Assembly (NCBI GenBank): GCA_937897325.1
Contig: CALCOY010000008.1
Coordinates: forward strand, 1 to 64,000
Direction: 5' to 3'
Length of the DNA stretch: 64,000 nt
Source of the DNA: an uncultured Shimia sp.
Lineage (GTDB): Bacteria > Pseudomonadota > Alphaproteobacteria > Rhodobacterales > Rhodobacteraceae
Part shown: positions 54,546-63,847 of the stretch, piece after piece
Position numbering within the stretch: the stretch's first letter is position 1
Layout: the number at the start of each line of letters is the position of its first letter
Notes under the pieces: generated by a model
What the model was told of the DNA's origin: nothing
Seen by the model: the letters and a program-made list of their open reading frames with translations, nothing else
The model's database searches: none
Position numbers and translations under genes: made by a program

Positions 54546-55277
54546 ATGAACCTTCGCCGCATACTGCGCATTTCCGGCTCCGACGCCCGCGATTTCCTGC
54601 AAGGTCTTGTCACCAATGATGTCGGGGGGGTCGATACAGGTCTCGTCTACGCGGCGATGCTGACCCCGCAGGGCAAATACATCGCGGATTTTTTTCTGCT
54701 GGCCGATAGCGAAGATATCCTGCTGGATGTCGATGACACGCTGGCAGACTCTCTGATCCAACGGCTTTCAATGTACAAACTCCGCGCCGATATCACTATC
54801 GCAACCGCCACCCTGCATGTCCATCGCGGTACTGGACCGGCGCCGGATGACGGACATGCCGACCCCCGCCACAAAGAGCTTGGTTGGCGGGCCTATCGCG
54901 CAACCATTCCTGAAGATGAGCCAGACCTGACCGCGCTGCGCGTCGCCCACCTGATCCCTGAAACCGGCATTGAGCTGACCCCGGATACATTCATTCTCGA
55001 GGCGGGCTTCGAACGGCTGAACGGCGTGGATTTCAAGAAGGGATGCTATGTTGGCCAAGAGGTCACGGCCCGGATGAAGCACAAGACCGAGTTGCGCAAG
55101 GGCCTGGCCCGCGTCTCACTGGACGGCACGGCCGAACCGGGGGCGCCAATCACCGCAGATGGAAAACCGGCCGGGACACTGCATTCGGTCGCGGGCAATC
55201 AGGCCATCGCATATCTGCGTTTTGACCGGGCAAAAGGCGAAATGATGGCCGGCGACGCCAAGGTGTCACGCGCCTGA
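54546..55277 (+). CDS. ygfZ: YgfZ/GcvT-type folate-binding protein
   Basis: A 243-residue protein of the YgfZ group, which uses tetrahydrofolate to help maintain certain Fe-S enzymes. It has RRILRISGSDARDFLQGLVTNDV, the TPQGKYIADFFL segment and the diagnostic KGCYVGQEVTAR (Cys near 164). It converges with the CobW-type gene, whose 3' end it overlaps by 12 nt. No neighbouring genes add to its role. Confidence 0.93.
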   Translation: MNLRRILRISGSDARDFLQGLVTNDVGGVDTGLVYAAMLTPQGKYIADFFLLADSEDILLDVDDTLADSLIQRLSMYKLRADITIATATLHVHRGTGPAPDDGHADPRHKELGWRAYRATIPEDEPDLTALRVAHLIPETGIELTPDTFILEAGFERLNGVDFKKGCYVGQEVTARMKHKTELRKGLARVSLDGTAEPGAPITADGKPAGTLHSVAGNQAIAYLRFDRAKGEMMAGDAKVSRA

Positions 55278-56117
55278 CCACCAATCTGCGATCTCATCGC
55301 GGGTGATCCGCCCCTTGAGACCGATGCCGACCAATTGACCCACCCCCTCCGCGGGGTGTGTCTTGATCGACCAGTTTGCACCAACCACATGCAGTTCGAA
55401 TGACCCGCCACCTTTTGCGGGCACCCGCCCCTTGAGGCGCAAAAGATCAGGTGACCGCACCATCAATCTCGCCTCGATCTCCTCGCGCGAGAACGGGAGA
55501 TCGACCGTGTCGGACCAAGAGGCGTAATCCGCATGTAGCAATCCGGCCTTCGGCACCTGATCTGGACGCAGGCCCAGAACCAGAGGTGCCACCTTCTCAA
55601 GGGTCGAAAGGTCGACGGCCTCTCGCCCGACAGCATCGGGCCATGCTCCGCCTTCCGACTTGCTGACCAGCAAGACGTCAGCGACCTGCGCCTGCCCGCG
55701 CACCTGTGCCCCAATTTGGGGATCGATACTCAGCCCATCATAGGCCAACGCGTCGACAACCGTTACGATGCCACCATAGGCCAGGTCCGGCTCGGCCTTT
55801 GCGACCTGCGCGATCTTTGCCGGATCCGCGATTCCCGATGACTCGACCACCAAGTGATCGGGGCGGTCGGCAAGGTCCAGCACATCCCCTACAGCCATGA
55901 ACAGATCCGCCCCCATGGTGCAGCACACGCAGCCATTGGTCAGCGCGATCGTGTCTTCGCTTGCCGAGACCAACAGACCCGCATCAATGTTGATCGCTCC
56001 GAAATCATTGACCATTACCATCAGGCGCTGCGCATGAGATTCCCCAAGCAAACGATTGATAAGGGTTGTCTTTCCGGCACCCAGATATCCCCCGATAACC
56101 GTCAGTGGCAGGCTCAT
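55266..56117 (-). CDS. CobW/COG0523-type GTPase (metal chaperone family)
   Basis: A 283-residue G3E GTPase. Walker A GGYLGAGKTTL at residues about 8-18, the metal-binding GCVCCTMGADL (CxCC) near 62, ESSGIADPAKI (Walker B/switch region) near 92, and a degenerate base motif SKSEGG. Family members load Zn, Co or other metals into client enzymes. Its ATG overlaps the stop of the amidohydrolase gene (ATGA), and amidohydrolases are metal enzymes, so that protein is a natural candidate client. This is inference. Confidence 0.9.
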   Translation of the reverse strand: MSLPLTVIGGYLGAGKTTLINRLLGESHAQRLMVMVNDFGAINIDAGLLVSASEDTIALTNGCVCCTMGADLFMAVGDVLDLADRPDHLVVESSGIADPAKIAQVAKAEPDLAYGGIVTVVDALAYDGLSIDPQIGAQVRGQAQVADVLLVSKSEGGAWPDAVGREAVDLSTLEKVAPLVLGLRPDQVPKAGLLHADYASWSDTVDLPFSREEIEARLMVRSPDLLRLKGRVPAKGGGSFELHVVGANWSIKTHPAEGVGQLVGIGLKGRITRDEIADWWSGA

Positions 56118-57739
56118 ATCAGATGCACCTTGCCGCCCAGAACCGTGCCCAGAACCGGTACGTCCTTCAGGGCAATCGCAGCGACAGCGCGCGGATCTTC
56201 CCCCAGCACGGCAAAATCCGCACGTTTTCCTGGCGTGATGCTGCCCACCTCGTCGTCCATCTTCAGCGTGTAGGCTGCGCCCATCGTGATCGCAAATAGC
56301 GCCTCATCCACATCGATGCATTGCGCCACCCCGAGGATCCGATCGCTCATCGTGCGCCGGTTGACCGCACACCAGGCCGTAAAAAGTGGACCCAATGGGG
56401 TCACAGGCGCATCCGAATGGAGGGCAACCCGCGCGCCAGTGTCCAGCGCGGTGCGCGCCGCATCCATCCGTGCGGCCCGGTCGGGACCAAGGGTCAGCGC
56501 CACGTGCTGATCGCCGAAGTACCAGATGTGATTGGCGAAGATGTTGCAGCAGACCCCCAGCTCCGCCGCACGTTCATAAAGATCCCGCCCCATCATCTGG
56601 CAATGCTGCAAGACGTGCCTGTGTCCAGGTCCGGGATACGCCCGCAAGGCAGCCTCGATCGCATTCAGCGACACCTCTGCCGCTTCATCGCCATTGACGT
56701 GGATGTGCATCTGCAAACCCTGCTTCTGCATCTCAAGGCATAGCGCGTGGATCTCGTCTGGGGACGTATTCCAGATGCCGTTCGGCTGTCCACCCACATA
56801 ACCCGGCCAGCGCACTCTTGCTGTCCAGCCCTGGATTGAGCCATCGGTCATCAGTTTTACCGCCCCAAGACGCATTTTCTCTGTTGATTGTGGGGCGAGC
56901 CGCCGCGCCTTGGCCGCAATCTCAACCGGATCCCCCGCCGCACCCAACGCTGGCACGATCCGCAGCGGAAAATCGTCAGCATCCGTCACCGAGATCAAAG
57001 TCGCGACGTCCTCGTCTTCAAGGAAGGAATAAAGATCCGTCGCCGTCGTCACCCCCGCCCGCACCGCGACCTGTCCATAGGTGCGGATCGCTTCAGGTGT
57101 TTGGCTCAACCCCCTGAAATCAATACCCAAACGACGCATGACAGGAAACATCGCCGCCATTTCCTGCAGCTCGCCCGTGGGAGCACCATCAAAACCCTTC
57201 ACCACACCCTCGGCATTGGTGCCCGCGTCATAGCCTGCCATCGCAAGGGCCTTGGAATTGGCGCAGAGCAGATGGAAGTTCGAGAAGATGATCGCGATAG
57301 GCCGCTCCGTGCTGATCTGATCCAGATGCGTCGCTCCCATCCGCTCGCCTTCAAGGAAGATCGGATCAAAGCCCCAGCCGACCAGGGGTTCGCCAGGGCC
57401 AAGGCCCTTTTCGTACTCCGCCAGCCCCACGATCACCTCATCAAGCGTCATCATGCCCCGCCACAGCTTCCCATCCGGGTCCAGCCGGTCGTGATAGCCT
57501 GCATAGGCATATCGCCACATCGCCCCCGCCATCATATGTGCGTGCCCCTCGACAAAGCCCGGCATCAGCACCGCGTTCCCAAGGCTGTTGTCCAGCAAAC
57601 CACCACCCCAGGGGTCTGCGCAATCTGCACCGCCGACCGCCAGGATATGACCGTCTCGAACGGCCACATGCGTCGCCTCTGGCAGATCAGGATCCATCGT
57701 GACGATCCGCTTTGCGGCGAAAACTGTGGTTTCGGACAT
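56114..57739 (-). CDS. Metal-dependent amidohydrolase (YtcJ-like)
   Basis: A 541-residue amidohydrolase-superfamily protein. ATG 57739 has GGGGAGAG upstream, and the longer frame is rejected. Metal-site motifs: PGFVEGHAHMM (HxH, residues about 58-68), LQMHIHVNGDEA near 340, RHVLQHCQMM near 374 and ALHSDAPVTPLGP near 440. A C-terminal strand region with GSITPGKRADFAVL closes the barrel. The substrate is unknown; YtcJ-like enzymes act on N-acyl or cyclic amide bonds. It is divergent from the peptide transporter genes and coupled to the CobW-type gene. Confidence 0.9.
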   Translation of the reverse strand: MSETTVFAAKRIVTMDPDLPEATHVAVRDGHILAVGGADCADPWGGGLLDNSLGNAVLMPGFVEGHAHMMAGAMWRYAYAGYHDRLDPDGKLWRGMMTLDEVIVGLAEYEKGLGPGEPLVGWGFDPIFLEGERMGATHLDQISTERPIAIIFSNFHLLCANSKALAMAGYDAGTNAEGVVKGFDGAPTGELQEMAAMFPVMRRLGIDFRGLSQTPEAIRTYGQVAVRAGVTTATDLYSFLEDEDVATLISVTDADDFPLRIVPALGAAGDPVEIAAKARRLAPQSTEKMRLGAVKLMTDGSIQGWTARVRWPGYVGGQPNGIWNTSPDEIHALCLEMQKQGLQMHIHVNGDEAAEVSLNAIEAALRAYPGPGHRHVLQHCQMMGRDLYERAAELGVCCNIFANHIWYFGDQHVALTLGPDRAARMDAARTALDTGARVALHSDAPVTPLGPLFTAWCAVNRRTMSDRILGVAQCIDVDEALFAITMGAAYTLKMDDEVGSITPGKRADFAVLGEDPRAVAAIALKDVPVLGTVLGGKVHLI

Positions 57740-57831
57740 GATCTCTCCCCAAAGGCGGTGACAAAAAACGCTTCCCCGAACACGCATCCCCGCATACCGT
57801 TGAAGGAAATCACGAAACTGGGGAGCTATAA

Positions 57832-59388
57832 ATGTCTTTTTTCACACGCATTCTCGGGATAACCGCGCTGCTGGCATCGACGACCCTGGCAGCCCCCGTC
57901 TTTGCCGAAGGCGGCACGCTGGTGATCGCCTCGACACAGGTGCCACGCCATCTGAACGGGGCTGTGCAATCTGGCATCGCCACGGCGGTGCCTTCGACGC
58001 AGATCTTCGCCTCGCCCCTGCGCTATGACGAGAACTGGGAGCCTCAGCCCTATCTGGCCGAAAGCTGGGAAGTGGCTGAGGACGGCATGTCGGTCACACT
58101 GAACCTTGTGCAGAACGCGACCTTCCATGACGGCCAGCCCGTAACGTCGGAGGACGTCGCGTTTTCGATCATGACGACAAAGGAAAATCACCCCTTCAAG
58201 TCCATGTTCGCACCGGTCGAGGCCATAGATACGCCCGATCCGCACACGGCCATCATCCGGCTGAGCCAGCCGCATCCGGCACTTCTGCTGGCGCTTTCGC
58301 CAGCGCTCGCTCCTGTGCTACCAAAGCACATCTTCGGTGACGGTCAAGACCCGAAGTCGCATCCCGCCAACAGCGCTCCTGTAGGTTCCGGCCCCTTCAA
58401 ATTGGAAGAATTCACTGCGGGCGAAGCCGTTGTGATGAAGAAAAACCCCGACTTCTTCCTCGAAGGACGGCCCAAGCTCGATGAAATCATCATCCGCATC
58501 ATCAAGGACGAAAGTGCGTTGCTGATCGCGATGGAGAATGGCGACATCGACCTTTATCCTTTTATGGCGTCTTCGCAATCAATCCGGCGCCTTGAAAAGG
58601 ACGAGGATCTTGGCGTTACGACCGAAGACTACGCTGCAGTAGGCCCGATCAACTGGCTGGCCTTTAACACACAATCCGACAAGCTCAGCGATGTCCGGGT
58701 CCGTCAGGCCATCGCATACGCCGTGGACCGTGACTTCATCACCGACGCCCTCCATCGCGGCGTGTCTTCCCCCCAACGCGGGCCAATCACCGAAAGCTCT
58801 CCTTTCTTCGACAACACAATCGCAGCCTATGATGTCGACCTGGAAAAGGCCCAGGCCCTCATGGCCGAGGCAGGCTTTGGCGACGGGATGGAACTGACCG
58901 TCGACTACATCCCCGGCCCGAAAGAGCAGCAGCAATCTGTGGCCGAATACCTCAAATCCCAGCTTAAGAAGATCGGCATCGACGTGACCGTCCGCGCGGC
59001 CCCCGACTTCCCCACATGGGCCGGGCGGGTCTCCAGCTACGATTTCGAGCTTAGCATGGACGTCGTCTTCAATTGGGGCGATCCGGTCATTGGCGTTCAC
59101 CGGACTTATCTGAGCGACAACATCCGCGAAGGCGTCATCTGGTCGAACACCCAACAATACCGCAATGAAAAGGTTGATGAATTGCTGAACGCGGCGGCGG
59201 TTGAACTGGATGTGGACAAGCGCAAATCGCTATATGCGGAATTCCAGCAACTTGTTGCAGGCGACCTGCCCGTATACTGGATCAACCAGCTGCCCTATCA
59301 CACCGCCTACGACAAGCGCTTGCAAAACGTCCCCACGGGCATCTGGGGCACGATGCATCCGATGGATACGGTTGCGTGGTCCGAGTGA
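57832..59388 (+). CDS. Peptide/opine-type ABC transporter substrate-binding protein
   Basis: A 518-residue periplasmic SBP_bac_5 protein with a signal peptide (MSFFTRILGITALLAS to VFA, residues 1-24). Characteristic blocks: ASPLRYDENWEPQPYLAESWEV, TFHDGQPVTSEDVAFS, APVGSGPFKLEEF, and VRQAIAYAVDRDFI near 290. It has GGAG 7 nt before ATG. It delivers peptides, opines or similar ligands to the DppB/C-type permeases downstream. The divergent amidohydrolase may process the imported compound. Confidence 0.93.
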   Translation: MSFFTRILGITALLASTTLAAPVFAEGGTLVIASTQVPRHLNGAVQSGIATAVPSTQIFASPLRYDENWEPQPYLAESWEVAEDGMSVTLNLVQNATFHDGQPVTSEDVAFSIMTTKENHPFKSMFAPVEAIDTPDPHTAIIRLSQPHPALLLALSPALAPVLPKHIFGDGQDPKSHPANSAPVGSGPFKLEEFTAGEAVVMKKNPDFFLEGRPKLDEIIIRIIKDESALLIAMENGDIDLYPFMASSQSIRRLEKDEDLGVTTEDYAAVGPINWLAFNTQSDKLSDVRVRQAIAYAVDRDFITDALHRGVSSPQRGPITESSPFFDNTIAAYDVDLEKAQALMAEAGFGDGMELTVDYIPGPKEQQQSVAEYLKSQLKKIGIDVTVRAAPDFPTWAGRVSSYDFELSMDVVFNWGDPVIGVHRTYLSDNIREGVIWSNTQQYRNEKVDELLNAAAVELDVDKRKSLYAEFQQLVAGDLPVYWINQLPYHTAYDKRLQNVPTGIWGTMHPMDTVAWSE

Positions 59389-59542
59389 TCGGACAACGCA
59401 ACCAGTGCGCTGCAGCGGGTCTAACGGACCCGCGTGCGACACCCGGCGGCAATCCTTGCACCCAACCCGAGCGAAGCGAGTGGGTTCTGACAGAAAACTT
59501 ATGGAGCCCGGCTCACATTGGTCAACCCGGGCACCCGTCTCT
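59389..59542 (+). promoter_or_regulatory. Intercistronic region with successive stem-loops
   Basis: Between the substrate-binding protein gene and the acetyltransferase gene lie GCGGGTC/GACCCGC (59415-59433, 5-base loop), AACCC/GGGTT (59465-59487) and GCCCGG/CCGGGC (59506-59532). No T-run follows. Such hairpins commonly protect the upstream mRNA, so the binding protein is made in excess over the permeases. Confidence 0.5.
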
Positions 59543-60052
59543 ATGACCACCTCCTACACGGCTCGCCTTCTCACCCCTGAAGACCTAGATATCTGGCGCC
59601 GCTTACGCCGCGAGGGCGTGACGCGCTTTCCCAATGCCTTCCTGCTGGACCAGGAAGAAGTCGCCAACACCCCCGAAGAACGCGACCGGTCGGTTCTTGC
59701 GGCGAAAGTCCTTTTTGGGGTCTTTTGCGAAGACAAAGCAGTTGGCATTGCGGGCCTTCGCATGGGGTTTTTCAATCAGAACAAACACCGTGCGCATATG
59801 GGCCCGTTCTATGTTGACCCCGATCACTGGGGTATGGCCGCTGCTCAGACGTTGCTGGATACACTGATCCAGACCGCACAAGACCGCGGCGCCACCCAGA
59901 TCGAGCTGGAGGTCGACGCAGAAAACCCCCGCGCCATCGCCTTTTACAAAAAGGTCGGCTTCCAGCAGATCGGCCGGATGCCAAACGCCATGCACCGCGA
60001 GGGCGCCTTTCACGATGACCTGCTCATGGTCCGCCCAATCGAGGCCACATGA
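59543..60052 (+). CDS. GNAT-family N-acetyltransferase
   Basis: A 169-residue GNAT protein from ATG 59543 (TTSYTARLLTPEDLDIWRRLRRE). Strand 4/acetyl-CoA motif A reads MGPFYVDPDHWGMAAAQTLLDTL, followed by QIELEVDAENPRAIAFYKKVGFQQIGRM. It lies inside the peptide transporter operon and overlaps the permease start (ATGA), so it is co-made with the importer; it may acetylate the imported compound or a toxic amine. Target unknown. Confidence 0.9.
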   Translation: MTTSYTARLLTPEDLDIWRRLRREGVTRFPNAFLLDQEEVANTPEERDRSVLAAKVLFGVFCEDKAVGIAGLRMGFFNQNKHRAHMGPFYVDPDHWGMAAAQTLLDTLIQTAQDRGATQIELEVDAENPRAIAFYKKVGFQQIGRMPNAMHREGAFHDDLLMVRPIEAT

Positions 60053-61026
60053 ACGCCGCCTACATCCTCCGCCGCCTGTTTTACGGCGTTCTCATGATGC
60101 TGGGCGTCGTGATCCTGAACTTCCTGCTGATCCGCCTCGCGCCAGGGGATCCGGCTGTTGTTATCGCAGGTGAAATGGGGGGCGCCACAGAAGAGATGCT
60201 CGCCAGCATCCGCGCGGAATACGGGCTCGATAAACCCGTCCTGACCCAGCTTTGGATCTATGTCAGCAGCGTCGCACAAGGCGATCTTGGCCAGTCCTTC
60301 TTCTTCAACCAACCCGTCAGCAGCCTGATCGGGCAGCGCATCGGCCCCACGATCCTGCTGGTGCTGACGGCCCAGGTTCTGTCCATCCTGCTCGGCGTTT
60401 TTCTGGGCGCTGTCGCCGCGCGCAAGCCACATGGTGTGCTTTCGGCCTTTGTCGGCGTTTTCGCCACCATCGGCTATGCGGTCCCGGTTTTCTGGACAGG
60501 GATCATGTTTATCATCCTCTTCGCCTCCGTCCTGCCCTGGTTTCCGGTTGAGGGCATGCAATCCGTACGCCTGCGCGACGCGGATCTCTGGACGCGGATG
60601 CTGGACGTGACCCATCACCTTGTCCTGCCCGCCCTCACGCTCGCCATTATCTATCTCGCGCAATATGCCCGCCTTACACGCGCCTCGATGCTCGACGCGC
60701 TATCGTCGGAATATATCCGCACCGCCCGCGCGAAGGGGCTGAATGAACGCAGCGTGGTTTTCAGTCACGCGCTGCGCAACGCGCTTCTGCCGATCCTGAC
60801 AGTGGCCGGGTTGCAATTCGGCAATCTGATTTCCGGCGCATTGCTGGTCGAAACAGTCTTCAACTGGCCCGGCATGGGACGGCTTGCCTTCGACAGCATC
60901 CTCCGACGTGACTACCCCACCATTATGGGCGTTCTCTTTTTTGCGTCTCTGATGGTCGTCATTGCCAACCTCATCACCGATTTCAGCTACCGCCTGGCTG
61001 ATCCCCGGCTGAAGGACGAACAATGA
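60049..61026 (+). CDS. Peptide-type ABC transporter permease (DppB-like)
   Basis: A 325-residue inner-membrane permease with six helices. The N-terminus LRRLFYGVLMMLGVVILNFLL and RLAPGDPA are typical of DppB, and the EAA loop reads YIRTARAKGLNERSVVFSHA near 220. It pairs with the DppC-type gene, which it overlaps by 4 nt. No ATPase genes follow this pair. Confidence 0.94.
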   Translation: MNAAYILRRLFYGVLMMLGVVILNFLLIRLAPGDPAVVIAGEMGGATEEMLASIRAEYGLDKPVLTQLWIYVSSVAQGDLGQSFFFNQPVSSLIGQRIGPTILLVLTAQVLSILLGVFLGAVAARKPHGVLSAFVGVFATIGYAVPVFWTGIMFIILFASVLPWFPVEGMQSVRLRDADLWTRMLDVTHHLVLPALTLAIIYLAQYARLTRASMLDALSSEYIRTARAKGLNERSVVFSHALRNALLPILTVAGLQFGNLISGALLVETVFNWPGMGRLAFDSILRRDYPTIMGVLFFASLMVVIANLITDFSYRLADPRLKDEQ

Positions 61027-61898
61027 CAACGATCCCACCCCCAGTCGATGTTGGCCCCTCCCCCTCGGCCGAGGCCTGGCGGATGTTTCGCAGAAACGTG
61101 CCCGCCATGATTGGACTGTTTCTCCTGGTCGTGATCATCGCCGTCACGCTTTATGGCGCCATCTTCTATACGGCCGATCCCTATGAGATCGTTTGGGCCC
61201 CCCACGAGGCGCCCGGGGTCACGCCAGACTTCCCGCTCGGCACCGACTATCTGGGCCGCGACATCCTCGCCGGCATTCTGAGCGGGGGTGGCCCCACCCT
61301 CGCCGTGGGTGCCGCCGCCGCTGCGATCACCATGGTCATTGGTCTTCTTTTGGGGGCTGCGGCCGGTTTCTTCGGCGGGTGGGTCGACAACCTGCTGATG
61401 CGCGTCACCGAATTCTTTCAGGTTCTGCCGACGCTGCTTTTTGCGATGGTTCTGGTGACGCTTTTCTCACCATCGCTTTTTGTTATCGCCATGGCCATCG
61501 GAGTGGTCAGTTGGCCGCAAACCGCCCGCCTCACCCGCGCCGAGTTTCTCAAGATAAAAGAGCTTGAATACGTCCTTGCCGCCCGCGCCTCTGGCACGCG
61601 GAACTGGCGGATCATGTGGCGTATCATCCTGCCCAATGCCGCGCCCCCTCTGATAGTGTCAGCAACACTGACGGTGGGTGTTGCGATCCTCTTCGAGGCG
61701 GGCCTCAGCTTCCTTGGTCTCGGCGATCCCAACGTGATGAGCTGGGGGCTGATGATCGGCGCCAATCGGGACTACATACTGGATGCATGGTGGCCAGTGA
61801 CCATTCCGGGGATCGCAATCTTTCTGACTGTGTTTGCCGTGTCACTCGTGGGTGACGGGCTGAATGACGCGTTCAACCCCCGCCTACGCCGGCGTTAA
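61023..61898 (+). CDS. Peptide-type ABC transporter permease (DppC-like)
   Basis: A 291-residue permease of the DppC group: N-terminal OppC-like FRRNVPAMIGLFLLVVIIA, PLGTDYLGRDILAGILSGG near residue 76, EAA loop YVLAARASGTRNWRIMWRIIL near 185, and LSFLGLGDPNVMSWG near 230. It is the last gene of the cluster; the next gene is efp on the other strand. The two DppD/F-type ATPases that normally follow are absent here and must be elsewhere or shared. Confidence 0.94.
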   Translation: MTTIPPPVDVGPSPSAEAWRMFRRNVPAMIGLFLLVVIIAVTLYGAIFYTADPYEIVWAPHEAPGVTPDFPLGTDYLGRDILAGILSGGGPTLAVGAAAAAITMVIGLLLGAAAGFFGGWVDNLLMRVTEFFQVLPTLLFAMVLVTLFSPSLFVIAMAIGVVSWPQTARLTRAEFLKIKELEYVLAARASGTRNWRIMWRIILPNAAPPLIVSATLTVGVAILFEAGLSFLGLGDPNVMSWGLMIGANRDYILDAWWPVTIPGIAIFLTVFAVSLVGDGLNDAFNPRLRRR

Positions 61899-62070
61899 GG
61901 CTTTGGCAACAAACACCAGCGCGCGCTGCGTTAACTAGGCAAATGCAGACACCGGAACCGACGCAATACCGGCATATTACAGACAGCTGGTCTGCCTTGT
62001 TTTGCTAGGTTAAGAGGTCGCTAAAGGCCCTGATCGGAAAACGGCCCATTAACTGTTGCGCGTACGGTCA
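61899..62070. other. Gap between convergent dppC-like and efp genes
   Basis: About 170 bases; no gene and no strong hairpin with T-run was seen. Confidence 0.4.
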
Positions 62071-62634
62071 TTAGGCGCGTTCCGAATACTCCATCGTTTC
62101 GGTGTTGACGACGATATCCTCTTCCGGCCCGACAAAGGGCGGCACCATGACCTTCACCCCATTGTCCAGCACCGCTGGCTTGAAGGAATTGGCCGCTGTC
62201 TGGCCTTTGACGACAGGCTCAGTCTCCACGATCTTGCAGGTCACTTTTTGCGGTAGCGTCGCGTTCAACGCTTCCGCCTCGTAGAACTCCACCACGATGG
62301 TCATGCCATCCTGCAAAAACGGACGGCGGTCGCCCAGAATGTCGGCAGGCAGTTCGATTTGCTCGTATGTATCGGCATCCATGAAAACCAGCATGCCATC
62401 GTTTTCATAAAGGAATTGCTGGTCTTTCTGCTCCAGGCGTACCCGTTCGACCTTGTCGGCACTGCGAAATCTTTCGTTCAATTTCGAGCCGTTGCGCAAA
62501 TTGCGCAGCTCGACTTGTGCAAACGCGCCGCCCTTCCCAGGCTTCACGTGATCGACTTTGACCGCAGCCCAAAGCCCGTCATTGTGCTCAAGCACGTTGC
62601 CCGGGCGAATTTCGTTTCCGTTGATTTTTGACAT
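62071..62634 (-). CDS. efp: Elongation factor P
   Basis: A 187-residue EF-P that relieves ribosome stalling at polyproline. ATG 62634 begins [20 protein letters not shown]; the longer frame is rejected. The modified-Lys loop is [18 protein letters not shown] (residues about 29-46, with Lys in PGKGGA), followed by [19 protein letters not shown] and the C-terminal [18 protein letters not shown]. Length and domain order (KOW plus two OB) are standard. A plausible promoter lies 43-71 nt upstream. Confidence 0.97.
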   Translation of the reverse strand: MSKINGNEIRPGNVLEHNDGLWAAVKVDHVKPGKGGAFAQVELRNLRNGSKLNERFRSADKVERVRLEQKDQQFLYENDGMLVFMDADTYEQIELPADILGDRRPFLQDGMTIVVEFYEAEALNATLPQKVTCKIVETEPVVKGQTAANSFKPAVLDNGVKVMVPPFVGPEEDIVVNTETMEYSERA

Positions 62635-62676
62635 GTGAAGAAACCATGGCGAAAGGTTGATGAAAAGTTGACAGCC

Positions 62677-62705
62677 CCTATATATCGCGGACAGTCGGGT
62701 CGCAA
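62677..62705 (-). promoter_or_regulatory. Candidate sigma-70 promoter of efp
   Basis: On the minus strand TTGCGA (62705-62700) and TATAGG (62682-62677) are 17 bases apart, 43 nt before the efp ATG. The match is moderate, but spacing is ideal. Confidence 0.45.
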
Positions 62706-62853
62706 GACAACGAAATGTCGTGGTTTTAACACCTGACCCATGCATTCAACGCATGGAAGACATGCAGTAATGGGGTATCCGAATCGTTGCAGATCGGCCA
62801 TAAAGAGCCTCACGCCGGAAATACAAGAGCAAGAATAAAGGAAAGGACGACGA

Positions 62854-63174
62854 ATGAAAGATTTCGTTGACGGCACAGCCTTTAACAACGAACAAGGCAA
62901 TCGTGCGCGTAAACTTTTTGCAGCTGTCGTACTGGCTGCACTCGACGACGCAATCGCCGACGACAAGAAGTATGGCAATGGGCCAGAGCAGATTGCCCGC
63001 TGGGCGCGCTCTCGCGATGGTCGCGAAGTGCTGAGTTGCGCAGGCATCGACCCAAATGAGCGGGTTGTCGAAGGTCTGATGGAATTTGTTGGTAAAGGTG
63101 TGCGTACTTCCGTCGCCCTGTCCCGCGAAGAATCAGAGCGGCGCAATGCAGCATTACAGGCTGAAGCGGCCTGA
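62854..63174 (+). CDS. DUF6280 family protein
   Basis: A 106-residue soluble, helical protein (residues 1-20 read MKDFVDGTAFNNEQGNRARK; also WARSRDGREVLSCAGIDPNE) matching a family largely limited to Rhodobacterales. AGGAAAGGACGA lies just upstream of ATG 62854. Function unknown. It has its own terminator shared with the convergent membrane-protein gene. Confidence 0.8.
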   Translation: MKDFVDGTAFNNEQGNRARKLFAAVVLAALDDAIADDKKYGNGPEQIARWARSRDGREVLSCAGIDPNERVVEGLMEFVGKGVRTSVALSREESERRNAALQAEAA

Positions 63175-63194
63175 TATATCTCTGACCTCATTTG

Positions 63195-63226
63195 AAAAAA
63201 ACGCGTCCTCATCGGGCGCGTTTTTT
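63195..63226. terminator. Bidirectional Rho-independent terminator
   Basis: CGCGTCC and GGGCGCG pair (one G-U) around TCATC, with a run of A before and T6 after, so it serves both the DUF6280 gene and the convergent gene ending at 63230. Confidence 0.88.
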
Positions 63227-63229
63227 CAT

Positions 63230-63808
63230 TTAGCCATCTATAAAGAAAAACAGCCACTGGCGCACCACCCAGATCTCGGCCAAGAGCAGGGCCAGAACAG
63301 CCATGCTGACTGACCATCCCGGGCGGGCTTTCCAAAGCACAACTGCTGCAGCGCTGGCTATCGCCGCCTCGATTGGTGCGACCCACATAGCCCCCTGCCT
63401 CCGGTCCCAATAGCTAAGCGGGCTTTCAAACACCCACCAGGATAAGGGCCAGAAATGCGGGCGTCCGTCATCGTGATGCAGCGGAAAATCCAGCGTCAGA
63501 TGCAGCAAGGCGGCACCGGTCAGCGCAATCGCCCATGCCTGCCTGCGCCAAAGGGCAATCGCAAACAGCCCGCCCCAGACCAGAAACGAATTGTCGATTG
63601 CGAAGATCGTCTGCCAAGTCTCTGAAAAGTATAACTCATCGAAGACGACACGCGGTGGGATGGAGAGAACAAACAACGCCGTCCCCGCCAGCAGATAAAG
63701 CGATAAATCGGGCAAAAGTGCGCCCAGAAAAGCTGCCGCCAGAACTGGCCATTCCTTGCCCCGTCCCATCACGGCCGCGCCGAGAAGGAGATGGGCCGGC
63801 GTATTCAT
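63230..63808 (-). CDS. Integral membrane protein, metal-dependent hydrolase-like (YdjM/DUF457 type)
   Basis: A 192-residue protein with about five membrane segments. It begins MNTPAHLLLGAAVMG, and the conserved polar residues are in PDLSLYLLAG, LHLTLDFPLHHDD and FPLHHDDGRPHFWPLSWW (His/Asp cluster near residues 100-115), as in YdjM-type proteins. Relatives are often labelled cobalamin biosynthesis protein CobQ; nothing here supports that. Function unknown. Confidence 0.75.
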   Translation of the reverse strand: MNTPAHLLLGAAVMGRGKEWPVLAAAFLGALLPDLSLYLLAGTALFVLSIPPRVVFDELYFSETWQTIFAIDNSFLVWGGLFAIALWRRQAWAIALTGAALLHLTLDFPLHHDDGRPHFWPLSWWVFESPLSYWDRRQGAMWVAPIEAAIASAAAVVLWKARPGWSVSMAVLALLLAEIWVVRQWLFFFIDG

Positions 63809-63847
63809 CTGCGGATAACCACGTTTGGAAAGGTGCGGCGCTGCACC

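Noticed and set aside
63230-63808. Cobalamin biosynthesis protein CobQ label
   Set aside because: The protein is a small multi-pass membrane protein with no CobQ domain; the common label is a misannotation.
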